A DNA stretch of 9,558 nucleotides from assembly GCA_003220955.1 (NCBI GenBank), contig QHTW01000187.1, positions 1 through 9,558 on the forward strand, written 5' to 3'. The stretch is from Gemmatimonadota bacterium (GTDB lineage Bacteria; Gemmatimonadota; Gemmatimonadetes; Gemmatimonadales; GWC2-71-9). The position numbers and the translations under genes are program-made. Every line of letters starts with the position of its first letter. Positions within the stretch are counted from its first letter, which is position 1. Positions 1-6,043 of this stretch are shown here, piece after piece. The notes below the pieces were generated by a model that had not been told where the DNA came from, searched no databases, and saw only the letters and a program-made list of their open reading frames with translations.

Positions 1-857
1 AACAGCCGGCTCGACATCCCGCCGCCGAAAATGTTTGAGATGACGAGCATGCCGTACTTGCGGCGGTCGGCGTATGGAATCGAGTCGGTGGCGAAGACGA
101 TGTGGGTCTGCGCCGTATCCTTCTCGAACGAGCGGGTCACACCGCGCACGGCCGGCGGCACCGGGGGCACGGGCGGCGGCGTTTGCGCCGCCACGCCATC
201 GAACCACCCCTGCGCCTCAACTTCCTTGAGCAGCGCCTCATGCGTGATGTTGCCCGCGGCGGCAATGACGCAGTTGCCCGGGAAATAGGCGCTGGAGTGC
301 AACTGCTTGAGATCGTCGGCCGACAGCGCGCTGACCGTCTCCTTGGTCCCCAGAATCTGGAAGCCATAGGGATGGTCGGGCCACATCGTTTCGTAGGTGC
401 GATCGAAGACTTCGTCATCGGGCGTGTCTTCGACGGTGCTGATCTCTTCGAGCACCACCTGGCGCTCCAGCGCAAGATCGCTGTCCCGCAGCGCCGGCCG
501 GCGCACGATGTCGGTGATCACGTCCAGGGCGCGCGGCAGGTCGGCGTCGAGTACGCGGGCGTGATACGCGGTCGAGTCGCGAGAAGTATAGGCATCGAGC
601 GAGCCGCCGCGGGATTCGAGCGAGAGAGCGATTTGTTGGGCCGTCCGTCGCTCGGTTCCCTTGAACACCATGTGCTCGAGCAGATGCGACACGCCCATCT
701 TCGGACGCATCTCATGCGCGCTCGCCGTTCGGATCCACACGCCGAGCGCCACCGAACGGACGCTGGGCTCACGCTCGCTGAGCACGGTCACCCCATTCGG
801 GGCGGCCGTGCGCTGGATTTCCCGGTCCAGGCGGACCGTATCTAGCGTGGTGACCAC
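1..857 (-). CDS. M16 family zinc metalloprotease (processing-protease type), N-terminal 285 residues, runs off the window
   Basis: Zinc-dependent peptidase of the pitrilysin/mitochondrial-processing-peptidase family (M16). The inverted zinc motif HLLEH lies at residues 58-62, and a glutamate at E138 sits 76 residues after the last His, the usual place for the third ligand. Near the window edge is the family motif GGGMSSRLF. A proline-rich linker (about residues 210-222) leads into the segment before it. The start is the GTG at 857-855, one base after the pnp stop. The frame has a TGA six codons further upstream, so only non-ATG starts fit, and this one leaves the normal short lead before RTAAPNGVTVLSE. 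The start codon lies inside a perfect 21-bp inverted repeat, and no strong Shine-Dalgarno sequence is visible. Order rpsO-pnp-M16 suggests cotranscription. The C-terminal half is outside the window. Family assignment is firm; the substrate is unknown. Confidence 0.93.
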   Translation of the reverse strand, partial: MVTTLDTVRLDREIQRTAAPNGVTVLSEREPSVRSVALGVWIRTASAHEMRPKMGVSHLLEHMVFKGTERRTAQQIALSLESRGGSLDAYTSRDSTAYHARVLDADLPRALDVITDIVRRPALRDSDLALERQVVLEEISTVEDTPDDEVFDRTYETMWPDHPYGFQILGTKETVSALSADDLKQLHSSAYFPGNCVIAAAGNITHEALLKEVEAQGWFDGVAAQTPPPVPPVPPAVRGVTRSFEKDTAQTHIVFATDSIPYADRRKYGMLVISNIFGGGMSSRL

Positions 858-862
858 GCTAG
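842..862. repeat. Perfect 21-bp inverted repeat over the pnp stop and M16 start
   Basis: Arms CTAGCGTGGT (842-851) and ACCACGCTAG (853-862) are exact reverse complements around a single central base at 852. In minus-strand RNA this would fold as a 9-bp stem with a 3-base loop. The stem contains both the pnp stop codon TAG (861-859) and the GTG start proposed for the M16 protease (857-855). No U-run follows it, so an intrinsic terminator is unlikely. An RNA stem that makes protease initiation depend on pnp translation, or a DNA operator, are the two readings I can offer. Confidence 0.75.
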
Positions 863-2931
863 GTTTTCTCGATCAGCGCTTTCCGTGACAGCCGCATGCG
901 GCCGCGCTCGTCCACCTCGAGCAGCTTCACCTTCAGATGATCGCCCTTCTTCACCACGTCTTCCGTCTTTTCGGTGCGACCATGCTGCAGCTCGGAGATG
1001 TGGAGCAACCCTTCGACGCCCGGGATGATTTCGACGAAGGCGCCAAACGCCGTCGTGCTCTTCACCACGCCCTCGTAGACCCTGCCGACTTCCGGCTCCT
1101 GCATGAGCCCGGATACCATGTCTCGGGCCCGCTCCGCCGCCTCGCCCACGCCCGAAATCGTGACCACGCCCGTGTCCTCCACATTGATCTGGGCGCCGGT
1201 CTGCTCCTGAATCCCGCGGATCGTCTTTCCCTTGGGGCCGATGAGGTCGCCGATTTTGTCGGGGCGGATCTGAATCGTGATGATGCGCGGAGCGTACTTG
1301 GAGAGCTGCGAGCGCGGCTCGGGCATCGCCTGTTGCATGATGTCCAAGATGTGCAGGCGCGCCGTCTTGGCCTTTTCGAGCGCTTCGCTGATGACCTTCC
1401 AGTCGAGCTTCTCGACCTTGATGTCCATCTGGATCGACGTCACGCCGTCCTTCGTCCCAGCGACCTTGAAGTCCATGTCGCCCAGGTGATCCTCGGTGCC
1501 GAGAATGTCGGTGAGGATCGCGGTGCGCTTGCCGTCGGTGATCAGGCCCATCGCGACGCCCGCACAGGAGGACTTCACCGGCACACCGGCATCGAACAGC
1601 GCCAGCGAGCCGCTGCACACCGTGGCCATCGACGATGAGCCGTTGGACTCGAGGATTTCGGAGACGATTCGGAGCGTGTACGGGAACTGCTCGTACGGCG
1701 GCAGCACCGCCTGCAGCGCCCGTTCCGCCAACGCCCCATGGCCGACCTCGCGGCGCGAGACACCGCGCACCGGCTTCACCTCGCCCGTCGAGAACGGCGG
1801 GAAGTTGTAGTGCAGCATGAACGATTTCGTCGTTTCCTGCGCCACGTCGATCGAGTCGATGCGTTGCTCGTCGTCCGTCGTGCCCAGCGTCACCGTCGCG
1901 AGCGCCTGCGTCTGCCCGCGCGTGAACAGCGCCGAGCCGTGCGCGCGCGGCAGCCAGCCGACCTCGCAGGTGATCGGCCGCACGGTGTCGAGATCGCGGC
2001 CGTCCACACGCTCGCCCGCCGTCAACACGCGCTCGCGCATCGTGGTGTATTCGATCCCCTCGATCGTTTCCGCGATGTCACGCTGCTTGTCGGGGAACTC
2101 CTCGGCCAGCTGATCGACGATCGTGGACTTGATGGCGCTGAGGGCCTGCGTGCGCTCCGCCTTCTCGGCGAGCGTCAGCGCCTCGGCGATCTTGTCTTCT
2201 GCCAGCTCCTTGACGCGCGCCACGAGCTCCGCCGGCGGCTCGGCTTTGGTCCATTCCATCTTGGGCTGCTGCAGCGCTTCGACCACCTGATCGGCGACGC
2301 CGAGCAGCTCCTTGATGCCCTTGTGGGCGACTTCGAGGCCTTTGATGATCTCCGCCTCGGTCAGCTCGAGCGCCCCGCCCTCCACCATGACAATGCTCTC
2401 TTTGGATCCGGATACCGTCAGATCAACATCCGAAAACTCGAGCTGCTGGAAGGTGGGATTCAGAATCCAGGCCCCTTCGACGCGCCCGACCCGCACCGCG
2501 GCGATCGGACCGTTCCATGGCACTCTGGAGAGGGAAAGCGCCGTCGAGGCCGCTACGACGCCGAGCACATCCGCGTCGTTCTCCTGGTCGGCCGAGAGCA
2601 CGTAGACGAACACCTGGTTCTTGAAGCCGTCGGGGAAAAGCGGCCGCACCGACCGGTCGATGACGCGCGCCGACGTGATTTCCTCGTCGGAGGGTCGGCC
2701 TTCACGCTTCAAAAAGCCGCCGGGGATCTTGCCGGCGGCGTAGGCCTTCTCGCGATATTCGACGGTGAGGGGAAAGTACGGAAGGTTGGCGATGTTCTCG
2801 GACACAGTCACGGCGGCCAGGACGACCGTTTCCCCGAACTGGACGAGACATGAGCCTGCGGCTTGTCTGGCCAGTCGCCCCGATTCGATTCGGAGGGTGC
2901 GGCCGGCAAAATTCGTATCTACACGCTTCAC
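859..2931 (-). CDS. pnp: Polyribonucleotide nucleotidyltransferase (PNPase)
   Basis: Phosphorolytic 3'-to-5' exoribonuclease of the cytoplasmic RNA-decay machinery, 690 residues, close to the usual length. Domains in order: first RNase PH-like core (about 5-140), helical linker (about 145-300), second RNase PH core (about 310-540), KH domain (about 548-610, with GPKG at 565-568 as the GXXG loop) and S1 domain (about 615-683). The catalytic core is intact: GSSS at 431-434 and aspartates D481 and D487 match the serine pair and D486/D492 of the Escherichia coli enzyme. The start is GTG (2931-2929), giving the typical N-terminus MKRVDTNFAGRTLRIESG, with a modest AGG about 9 bases upstream. It lies 89 bp after rpsO in the same direction, the classical rpsO-pnp pair, and its leader carries several hairpins. 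Confidence 0.98.
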   Translation of the reverse strand: MKRVDTNFAGRTLRIESGRLARQAAGSCLVQFGETVVLAAVTVSENIANLPYFPLTVEYREKAYAAGKIPGGFLKREGRPSDEEITSARVIDRSVRPLFPDGFKNQVFVYVLSADQENDADVLGVVAASTALSLSRVPWNGPIAAVRVGRVEGAWILNPTFQQLEFSDVDLTVSGSKESIVMVEGGALELTEAEIIKGLEVAHKGIKELLGVADQVVEALQQPKMEWTKAEPPAELVARVKELAEDKIAEALTLAEKAERTQALSAIKSTIVDQLAEEFPDKQRDIAETIEGIEYTTMRERVLTAGERVDGRDLDTVRPITCEVGWLPRAHGSALFTRGQTQALATVTLGTTDDEQRIDSIDVAQETTKSFMLHYNFPPFSTGEVKPVRGVSRREVGHGALAERALQAVLPPYEQFPYTLRIVSEILESNGSSSMATVCSGSLALFDAGVPVKSSCAGVAMGLITDGKRTAILTDILGTEDHLGDMDFKVAGTKDGVTSIQMDIKVEKLDWKVISEALEKAKTARLHILDIMQQAMPEPRSQLSKYAPRIITIQIRPDKIGDLIGPKGKTIRGIQEQTGAQINVEDTGVVTISGVGEAAERARDMVSGLMQEPEVGRVYEGVVKSTTAFGAFVEIIPGVEGLLHISELQHGRTEKTEDVVKKGDHLKVKLLEVDERGRMRLSRKALIEKT

Positions 2932-2947
2932 TGCGGTACCTGTCTAG

Positions 2948-2964
2948 AGCACTTGAAATGTGCT
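2948..2964 (-). promoter_or_regulatory. Small hairpin just upstream of the pnp start (alternative to the larger rpsO-pnp stem)
   Basis: Arms AGCAC (2948-2952) and GTGCT (2960-2964) form a 5-bp stem with a 7-base loop, ending 17 bases before the pnp GTG. The right-hand arm is also needed for the larger outer stem 2960-3006, so both cannot form at once. The role is inferred; the complementarity is seen directly. Confidence 0.4.
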
Positions 2965-3006
2965 GAGCGGCAAGCCCCGGGTGCTCTTCCCGGGGCGGCC
3001 CAGCAC
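2960..3006 (-). promoter_or_regulatory. GC-rich stem-loop between rpsO and pnp (processing site or attenuator candidate)
   Basis: An inner perfect 8-bp stem GCCCCGGG (2974-2981) / CCCGGGGC (2989-2996) encloses a 7-base loop. An outer 6-bp stem GTGCTG (2960-2965) / CAGCAC (3001-3006) encloses the inner one with an asymmetric internal loop. In transcription sense it begins 14 bases after the rpsO stop codon. The bases after the inner stem are TTGCCG, so there is no proper U-tract and full intrinsic termination looks doubtful. In E. coli the rpsO-pnp gap carries a terminator and an RNase III-cleaved stem through which PNPase controls its own mRNA; by analogy this element may do something similar. 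Confidence 0.6.
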
Positions 3007-3020
3007 GACGCCTTACGCAC

Positions 3021-3278
3021 TTAGTGTCGGAGACCGAGCTCGTCGATGAGCTGCCGGTACTTCGCGAGATCGGTGCGCTTCAAGTACTCCAGCAGGCGGC
3101 GGCGGCGGCTGACCATACGCAGCAGGCCGCGTTGCCCATGGAAGTCCTTTGCGTGGACCCGGAAGTGCTCGGTGAGGCTGTTGATGCGCTCGGTGAGCAG
3201 CGCCACCTGGACCCGGCTCGAACCGGTGTCCCGGTCGTGCAGCCCGTGTTTCCTGACCGGCGTCGTCTTGTCGTACAT
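3021..3278 (-). CDS. rpsO: 30S ribosomal protein S15
   Basis: Small-subunit protein that binds the central domain of 16S rRNA early in assembly; 85 residues against the usual 88-89. The S15 core is clear: DTGSSRVQVALLTERI (17-32), HFRVHAKDFHGQRGLLRMVS (38-57), then RRRRLLEYLKR and the C-terminal LIDELGLRH. The shortening is at the N-terminus, before the conserved DTGS. The ATG at 3278-3276 is preceded by two GA-rich stretches, AGGGAA and AGGGA; the first has a normal spacing of 8 bases. It is the first gene of the rpsO-pnp-M16 group and is transcribed away from the kinase gene, with a candidate promoter at 3311-3339. Confidence 0.98.
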   Translation of the reverse strand: MYDKTTPVRKHGLHDRDTGSSRVQVALLTERINSLTEHFRVHAKDFHGQRGLLRMVSRRRRLLEYLKRTDLAKYRQLIDELGLRH

Positions 3279-3310
3279 CGTCCCTGTTCCCTAATCGTTG
3301 GAAGCGCCGT

Positions 3311-3339
3311 AGGTTAACCGACTTACACCCCTTTGTAAA
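3311..3339 (-). promoter_or_regulatory. Candidate sigma70-type promoter for rpsO
   Basis: On the minus strand a -35-like TTTACA (plus 3334-3339; 5 of 6 to TTGACA) is followed by exactly 17 bp and a weaker -10-like TAACCT (plus 3311-3316; 3 of 6 to TATAAT). Transcription would start near 3304, leaving a leader of about 26 bases before the rpsO ATG. The position in the only gap upstream of rpsO supports it; the poor -10 box limits confidence. Confidence 0.45.
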
Positions 3340-3341
3340 GT
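3321..3341. repeat. Imperfect inverted repeat in the rpsO / kinase divergent region (operator candidate)
   Basis: ACTTACA (3321-3327) and TGTAAAGT (3334-3341) are inverted copies apart from one extra base, separated by CCCCTT. The right arm contains the candidate rpsO -35 box and ends 9 bases before the kinase GTG start. A regulator bound here could affect both genes. I cannot name one, and the function is inference. Confidence 0.3.
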
Positions 3342-3350
3342 GGACGCCTC

Positions 3351-4337
3351 GTGACGAACGCCGCCACCGACCTCGTCGGCCAGACGCTCGGGCCGTACAC
3401 CCTGGAGCGCCTCCTCGGCCAGGGGGGGTTCGCCTGGGCATTCGTCGGCCGGGAGCCCAACGGCACCCCGGTCGCGATCAAGGTCCTGAAACCCCGGTAT
3501 GCCGGCGACGTCCAGTTCGAAACGCGGTTTCGCAACGAGAGCGAGACGGCGGCGAAGCTCGAGCACCCCAACATCATTCGGATCCGCTCCGTCGCGAAGA
3601 CCGGCGAGCACGTGTACTTCGCCATGGACCTCTGCGCCGACAGCCTGGGGGCGCGGATCGCGCGCGAGGGACCGCTGCCCGAAGCAGACATCGTGCGACT
3701 GGCGCGCGACATCACGGCGGCGCTCGAGTTTGCGCACGAGCAAGGCGTCATTCATCGCGACCTGAAGCCCGACAACGTGCTCATCCGCTCCGACGGCGCC
3801 GCCGTGCTGACCGACTTCGGCATCGCGCGCGCCGTCTCGGGCTACGTCGCCTCAACCGGCGTGAACATGACGATCGGCACGCCGCACTACCTCTCGCCCG
3901 AACAGGCGCAGGGGCGTCCCCTCGACCCGCGGGTGGACTTCTATGCGCTCGGCGTGACGCTGTACAAGGCCGCGATGGGCGAGGTCCCGTTCAGCTCGAA
4001 CGACTGGTTCGAGCTGGCGCGCATGCACGTGGAGGATCCGCCGCCGTCGCTGCGTAAGAAGCGCCCGGAGCTGTCGAAGCGGTTCGAGCGCGTGGTGCTG
4101 AAATGTCTCGCGAAGCACCCCGACGACCGCTACGCCGACGCCGCCGAGCTGCGCACCGACCTGGATGAAGTCGAACAGAAGCGCCGGTCCACCCCGCTGA
4201 GCGCGGCGCCGCTGGGAATGTCACAGGGAGAGGCGCTGCGCGGTGCGCAATCTCGCCGGCCGACCTGGCTCGTGATTGTCGGGGTTGCTGTGGGACTCGT
4301 GCTGCTGGTCGGATTAGTTGTGCGACTTATGCGTTGA
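3351..4337 (+). CDS. Serine/threonine protein kinase with a C-terminal membrane anchor
   Basis: Bacterial Hanks-type kinase, 328 residues. Kinase domain about 16-275: glycine loop LGQGGFAWAF (22-31), ATP-anchoring K44 in VAIK, helix-C E63, catalytic HRDLKPDN (135-142, base D137), metal-binding DFG (155-157) and SPE (182-184). Spacings K44-E63 (19) and D137-D155 (18) equal those in mycobacterial PknB, so the enzyme should be active. The activation segment (158-181) has several Ser/Thr residues. A juxtamembrane linker (276-304) leads to one hydrophobic helix (about 306-323) ending in VRLMR; no PASTA or other sensor domain follows, so the kinase domain should face the cytoplasm. The start is GTG at 3351, with only a weak AAGTGGA upstream. 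It is the only plus-strand gene here, divergent from rpsO and convergent with the small gene after rseP. Substrates unknown. Confidence 0.95.
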   Translation: MTNAATDLVGQTLGPYTLERLLGQGGFAWAFVGREPNGTPVAIKVLKPRYAGDVQFETRFRNESETAAKLEHPNIIRIRSVAKTGEHVYFAMDLCADSLGARIAREGPLPEADIVRLARDITAALEFAHEQGVIHRDLKPDNVLIRSDGAAVLTDFGIARAVSGYVASTGVNMTIGTPHYLSPEQAQGRPLDPRVDFYALGVTLYKAAMGEVPFSSNDWFELARMHVEDPPPSLRKKRPELSKRFERVVLKCLAKHPDDRYADAAELRTDLDEVEQKRRSTPLSAAPLGMSQGEALRGAQSRRPTWLVIVGVAVGLVLLVGLVVRLMR

Positions 4338-4713
4338 ACAACTTGCGGACCGCGGCAACGATGCGGTCCAGGAACCCCGGCGTCCTGGCAACTGCCGCGG
4401 GGAACGGGACGCCAGAAGCGGGAAACGTCTGCAGGACCTTCTCCACCGCCCGTCGTAACTCCGCCTCATATCGCTTGGGAAAGGGCCGCTCGGCCAGTCG
4501 CAGATCGAACCCTGGTTGCTGGTCGCTCGCCGTGAGCTCCACGACCCCGGGATGCGCTCGCTCCACCACGTCGAGAATGGGGCGCCACGTCTCCCGCTTC
4601 CCGTTGCGCCCGTTCTGATAGAACTCCGCGGTCACCGCGGCGACGAGCTGTTCCGCGGTGACTTGTCCTGCGAGATAGGCGCTCAGACTCTCAGTGGAAG
4701 AGGCGGAGGACAT
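4327..4713 (-). CDS. Uncharacterised 128-residue protein, last visible gene of the pyrH-rseP operon
   Basis: I do not recognise a family. The protein has no clear signal peptide or membrane segment. It looks like a small cytoplasmic alpha/beta protein: a predicted helical N-terminus with the internal echo VTAEQLVAAVTAEF (18-31), a basic stretch QNGRNGKRETWRP (33-45), an acidic/hydrophobic middle (46-75), a charged helix RYEAELRRAVEKVL (81-94), a proline-containing linker and a C-terminal amphipathic helix ending RIVAAVRKLFNA. The ATG at 4713-4711 overlaps the rseP 3' end by 23 bp, which argues for translational coupling. Its 3' end overlaps the convergent kinase gene by 11 bp. Coding is supported by the uninterrupted frame and tight operon fit, but not by homology I can name. 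Confidence 0.7.
   Translation of the reverse strand: MSSASSTESLSAYLAGQVTAEQLVAAVTAEFYQNGRNGKRETWRPILDVVERAHPGVVELTASDQQPGFDLRLAERPFPKRYEAELRRAVEKVLQTFPASGVPFPAAVARTPGFLDRIVAAVRKLFNA
4347..4369 (+). terminator. Weak hairpin just after the kinase stop codon
   Basis: GGACCGC (4347-4353) pairs with GCGGTCC (4363-4369) around a 9-base loop, starting 9 bases after the kinase TGA. A second, overlapping stem CCAGGA (4368-4373) / TCCTGG (4383-4388) follows. There is no T-run on the plus strand, and the sequence also encodes the C-terminus of the small minus-strand gene. At best this is a pause or RNA-stabilising structure. Confidence 0.22.
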
Positions 4714-6043
4714 CGTTGCTCAGGGCCACCACCATGATTGCGAGAACCACAAGCATCCCCAGCTGCGTGAGGCGCAACCGCAGCTGCGGCGAGAGCGGCC
4801 GGCGGCGAATTCCCTCGGCGATGAGGAACATCGCATGCCCGCCATCCAGCACCGGAATCGGCAGCAGGTTCAGCACCGCTAGGCTGATCGAAAAGAAGGC
4901 GAGGAAACGTAGGAACGTCACGAGCCCGAGACGCGCCGCCTGCCCGGAGACCTGCGCGATGGTGATGACCCCTCCCACGTCGCGCACCGACGCACGGCCC
5001 ACCACCAGGCGCTTGAGACTTTCCACCATGACGACGACCTTGTTCTCGGTCTCGGTCGCACCATATACCAGCGCCTCCCCGACTGACATGCGCCGTTTGA
5101 CCACAAAGGCCGGCTCGGCGCCGATGTATCCGAAGGTTTTGGGCCGGGCAGACAGGCTATCGGTTTCGGACTCTGCCCGCGGCGTCACGCTGAGTTGCAG
5201 CACTGAGTCGCCGCGCACCACTGTCAACCCGATGGGCTGATCGGGATGCACCCAGATTCTGTGAATGACGTCGCTCCACGATCGGACCGTATCCCCGCCA
5301 GCCCGCACCACCAGATCGCCGTGCTTCAGGCCTGCGCGGCGGGCGGGTTCACCCCGCACCACTCTGCCGATCCGCGCGGGCATGAGCGGCTCGATACCCC
5401 ATAAAGCGAGCCCCAGGCGGGCGTTGTCGTCGCGCGGCAGCTTGATACGAATGGTCCCTCTGCCGGTGACGTCCAGTCGCACCGCGCCCGTGTCCAGCAG
5501 CAAATGGGTTTGCACGTCCTCCCAGTTTCGGACGCTGTCGCCATTGATTGCCAGGATCCGGTCCCCGCGCTGCAGCGTCGCGAGCGCGGCCGCCTCGGGC
5601 GCAACCCGGCTTGCCAAAACCGTGTCGACCTGGGTCGTGGGACGGGTGGGATTGCCCACCGCCAGGCCGAGGCTCGTGTAGATGGCGAACGCGAGCAGCA
5701 CATTCATGGTGACGCCCGCGAGGATCACGGCCATCCGCGCCCAGAGCGGTTTCTTGTCGAACGCGCGCTCCGGATCGATCGGCACGGCGGCTTTGCCGCC
5801 CTCCAGCTCTCCCGCGATGCCTTCTTCTTCCAGCCCCGCCATCTTCACATACCCGCCCAGCGGGATCCACGAGATCCAGTATTCGGTCTCGCCGCGCCGC
5901 CACGCGATCAGCGGGCGCCCAAATCCCAGCGAAAAGCGCAGCACCTGGATCCCGACCGCTTTGGCGACGATGAAATGGCCGAATTCGTGCACTGAAACCA
6001 GCACACCGAGCACGATGATGAGCGACGCGATGGTCAGGAGCAT
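4691..6043 (-). CDS. rseP: Site-2 intramembrane zinc metalloprotease, RseP family, two PDZ domains
   Basis: Cuts transmembrane segments of membrane proteins in the inner membrane; in E. coli RseP releases sigma-E from its anti-sigma factor and clears leftover signal peptides. 450 residues. Zinc motif HEFGH (19-23) lies in the first membrane segment, the conserved GGYVKMAG loop at 63-70, a second membrane segment about 103-129, PDZ 1 about 136-203, PDZ 2 about 222-290, a third membrane segment about 375-394 that runs into NLLPIPVLDGG (392-402, third zinc ligand D400), and a last membrane segment about 426-442. The ATG at 6043-6041 has the best Shine-Dalgarno in the operon (GGGAGG, 4 bases before the start) and overlaps the dxr end by 10 bp. 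The client protein in this organism is unknown. Confidence 0.96.
   Translation of the reverse strand: MLLTIASLIIVLGVLVSVHEFGHFIVAKAVGIQVLRFSLGFGRPLIAWRRGETEYWISWIPLGGYVKMAGLEEEGIAGELEGGKAAVPIDPERAFDKKPLWARMAVILAGVTMNVLLAFAIYTSLGLAVGNPTRPTTQVDTVLASRVAPEAAALATLQRGDRILAINGDSVRNWEDVQTHLLLDTGAVRLDVTGRGTIRIKLPRDDNARLGLALWGIEPLMPARIGRVVRGEPARRAGLKHGDLVVRAGGDTVRSWSDVIHRIWVHPDQPIGLTVVRGDSVLQLSVTPRAESETDSLSARPKTFGYIGAEPAFVVKRRMSVGEALVYGATETENKVVVMVESLKRLVVGRASVRDVGGVITIAQVSGQAARLGLVTFLRFLAFFSISLAVLNLLPIPVLDGGHAMFLIAEGIRRRPLSPQLRLRLTQLGMLVVLAIMVVALSNDVLRLFH

Noticed and set aside
172..232. G/C-rich low-complexity stretch near the left edge
   Set aside because: It encodes the proline-rich linker (TPPPVPPVPP) common at this point in M16 proteases and is in frame.
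102..845. Open plus-strand frame opposite the M16 protease
   Set aside because: The minus strand encodes clear M16 motifs; this frame is an Arg/His-rich shadow.
842..1618. Minus-strand frame overlapping the 3' part of pnp
   Set aside because: Out of frame with pnp, with no motifs and an extreme Arg/Gly/His composition.
1738..2853. Open plus-strand frame of 371 codons opposite pnp
   Set aside because: Antisense shadow of a fully conserved pnp; repetitive Arg/Leu/His composition and no recognisable domain.
3291..3755. Minus-strand frame opposite the kinase 5' end that reaches toward rpsO
   Set aside because: It is the complement of the conserved kinase glycine loop and VAIK region; no motifs, and it would clash with the rpsO promoter region.
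4626..4661. CCGCGGT palindrome (4626-4640) plus a further CCGCGGTGA at 4653-4661
   Set aside because: It is explained by two copies of the codons for Val-Thr-Ala-Glu in the small protein (VTAEQLVAAVTAE), so I see no need for a regulatory site.
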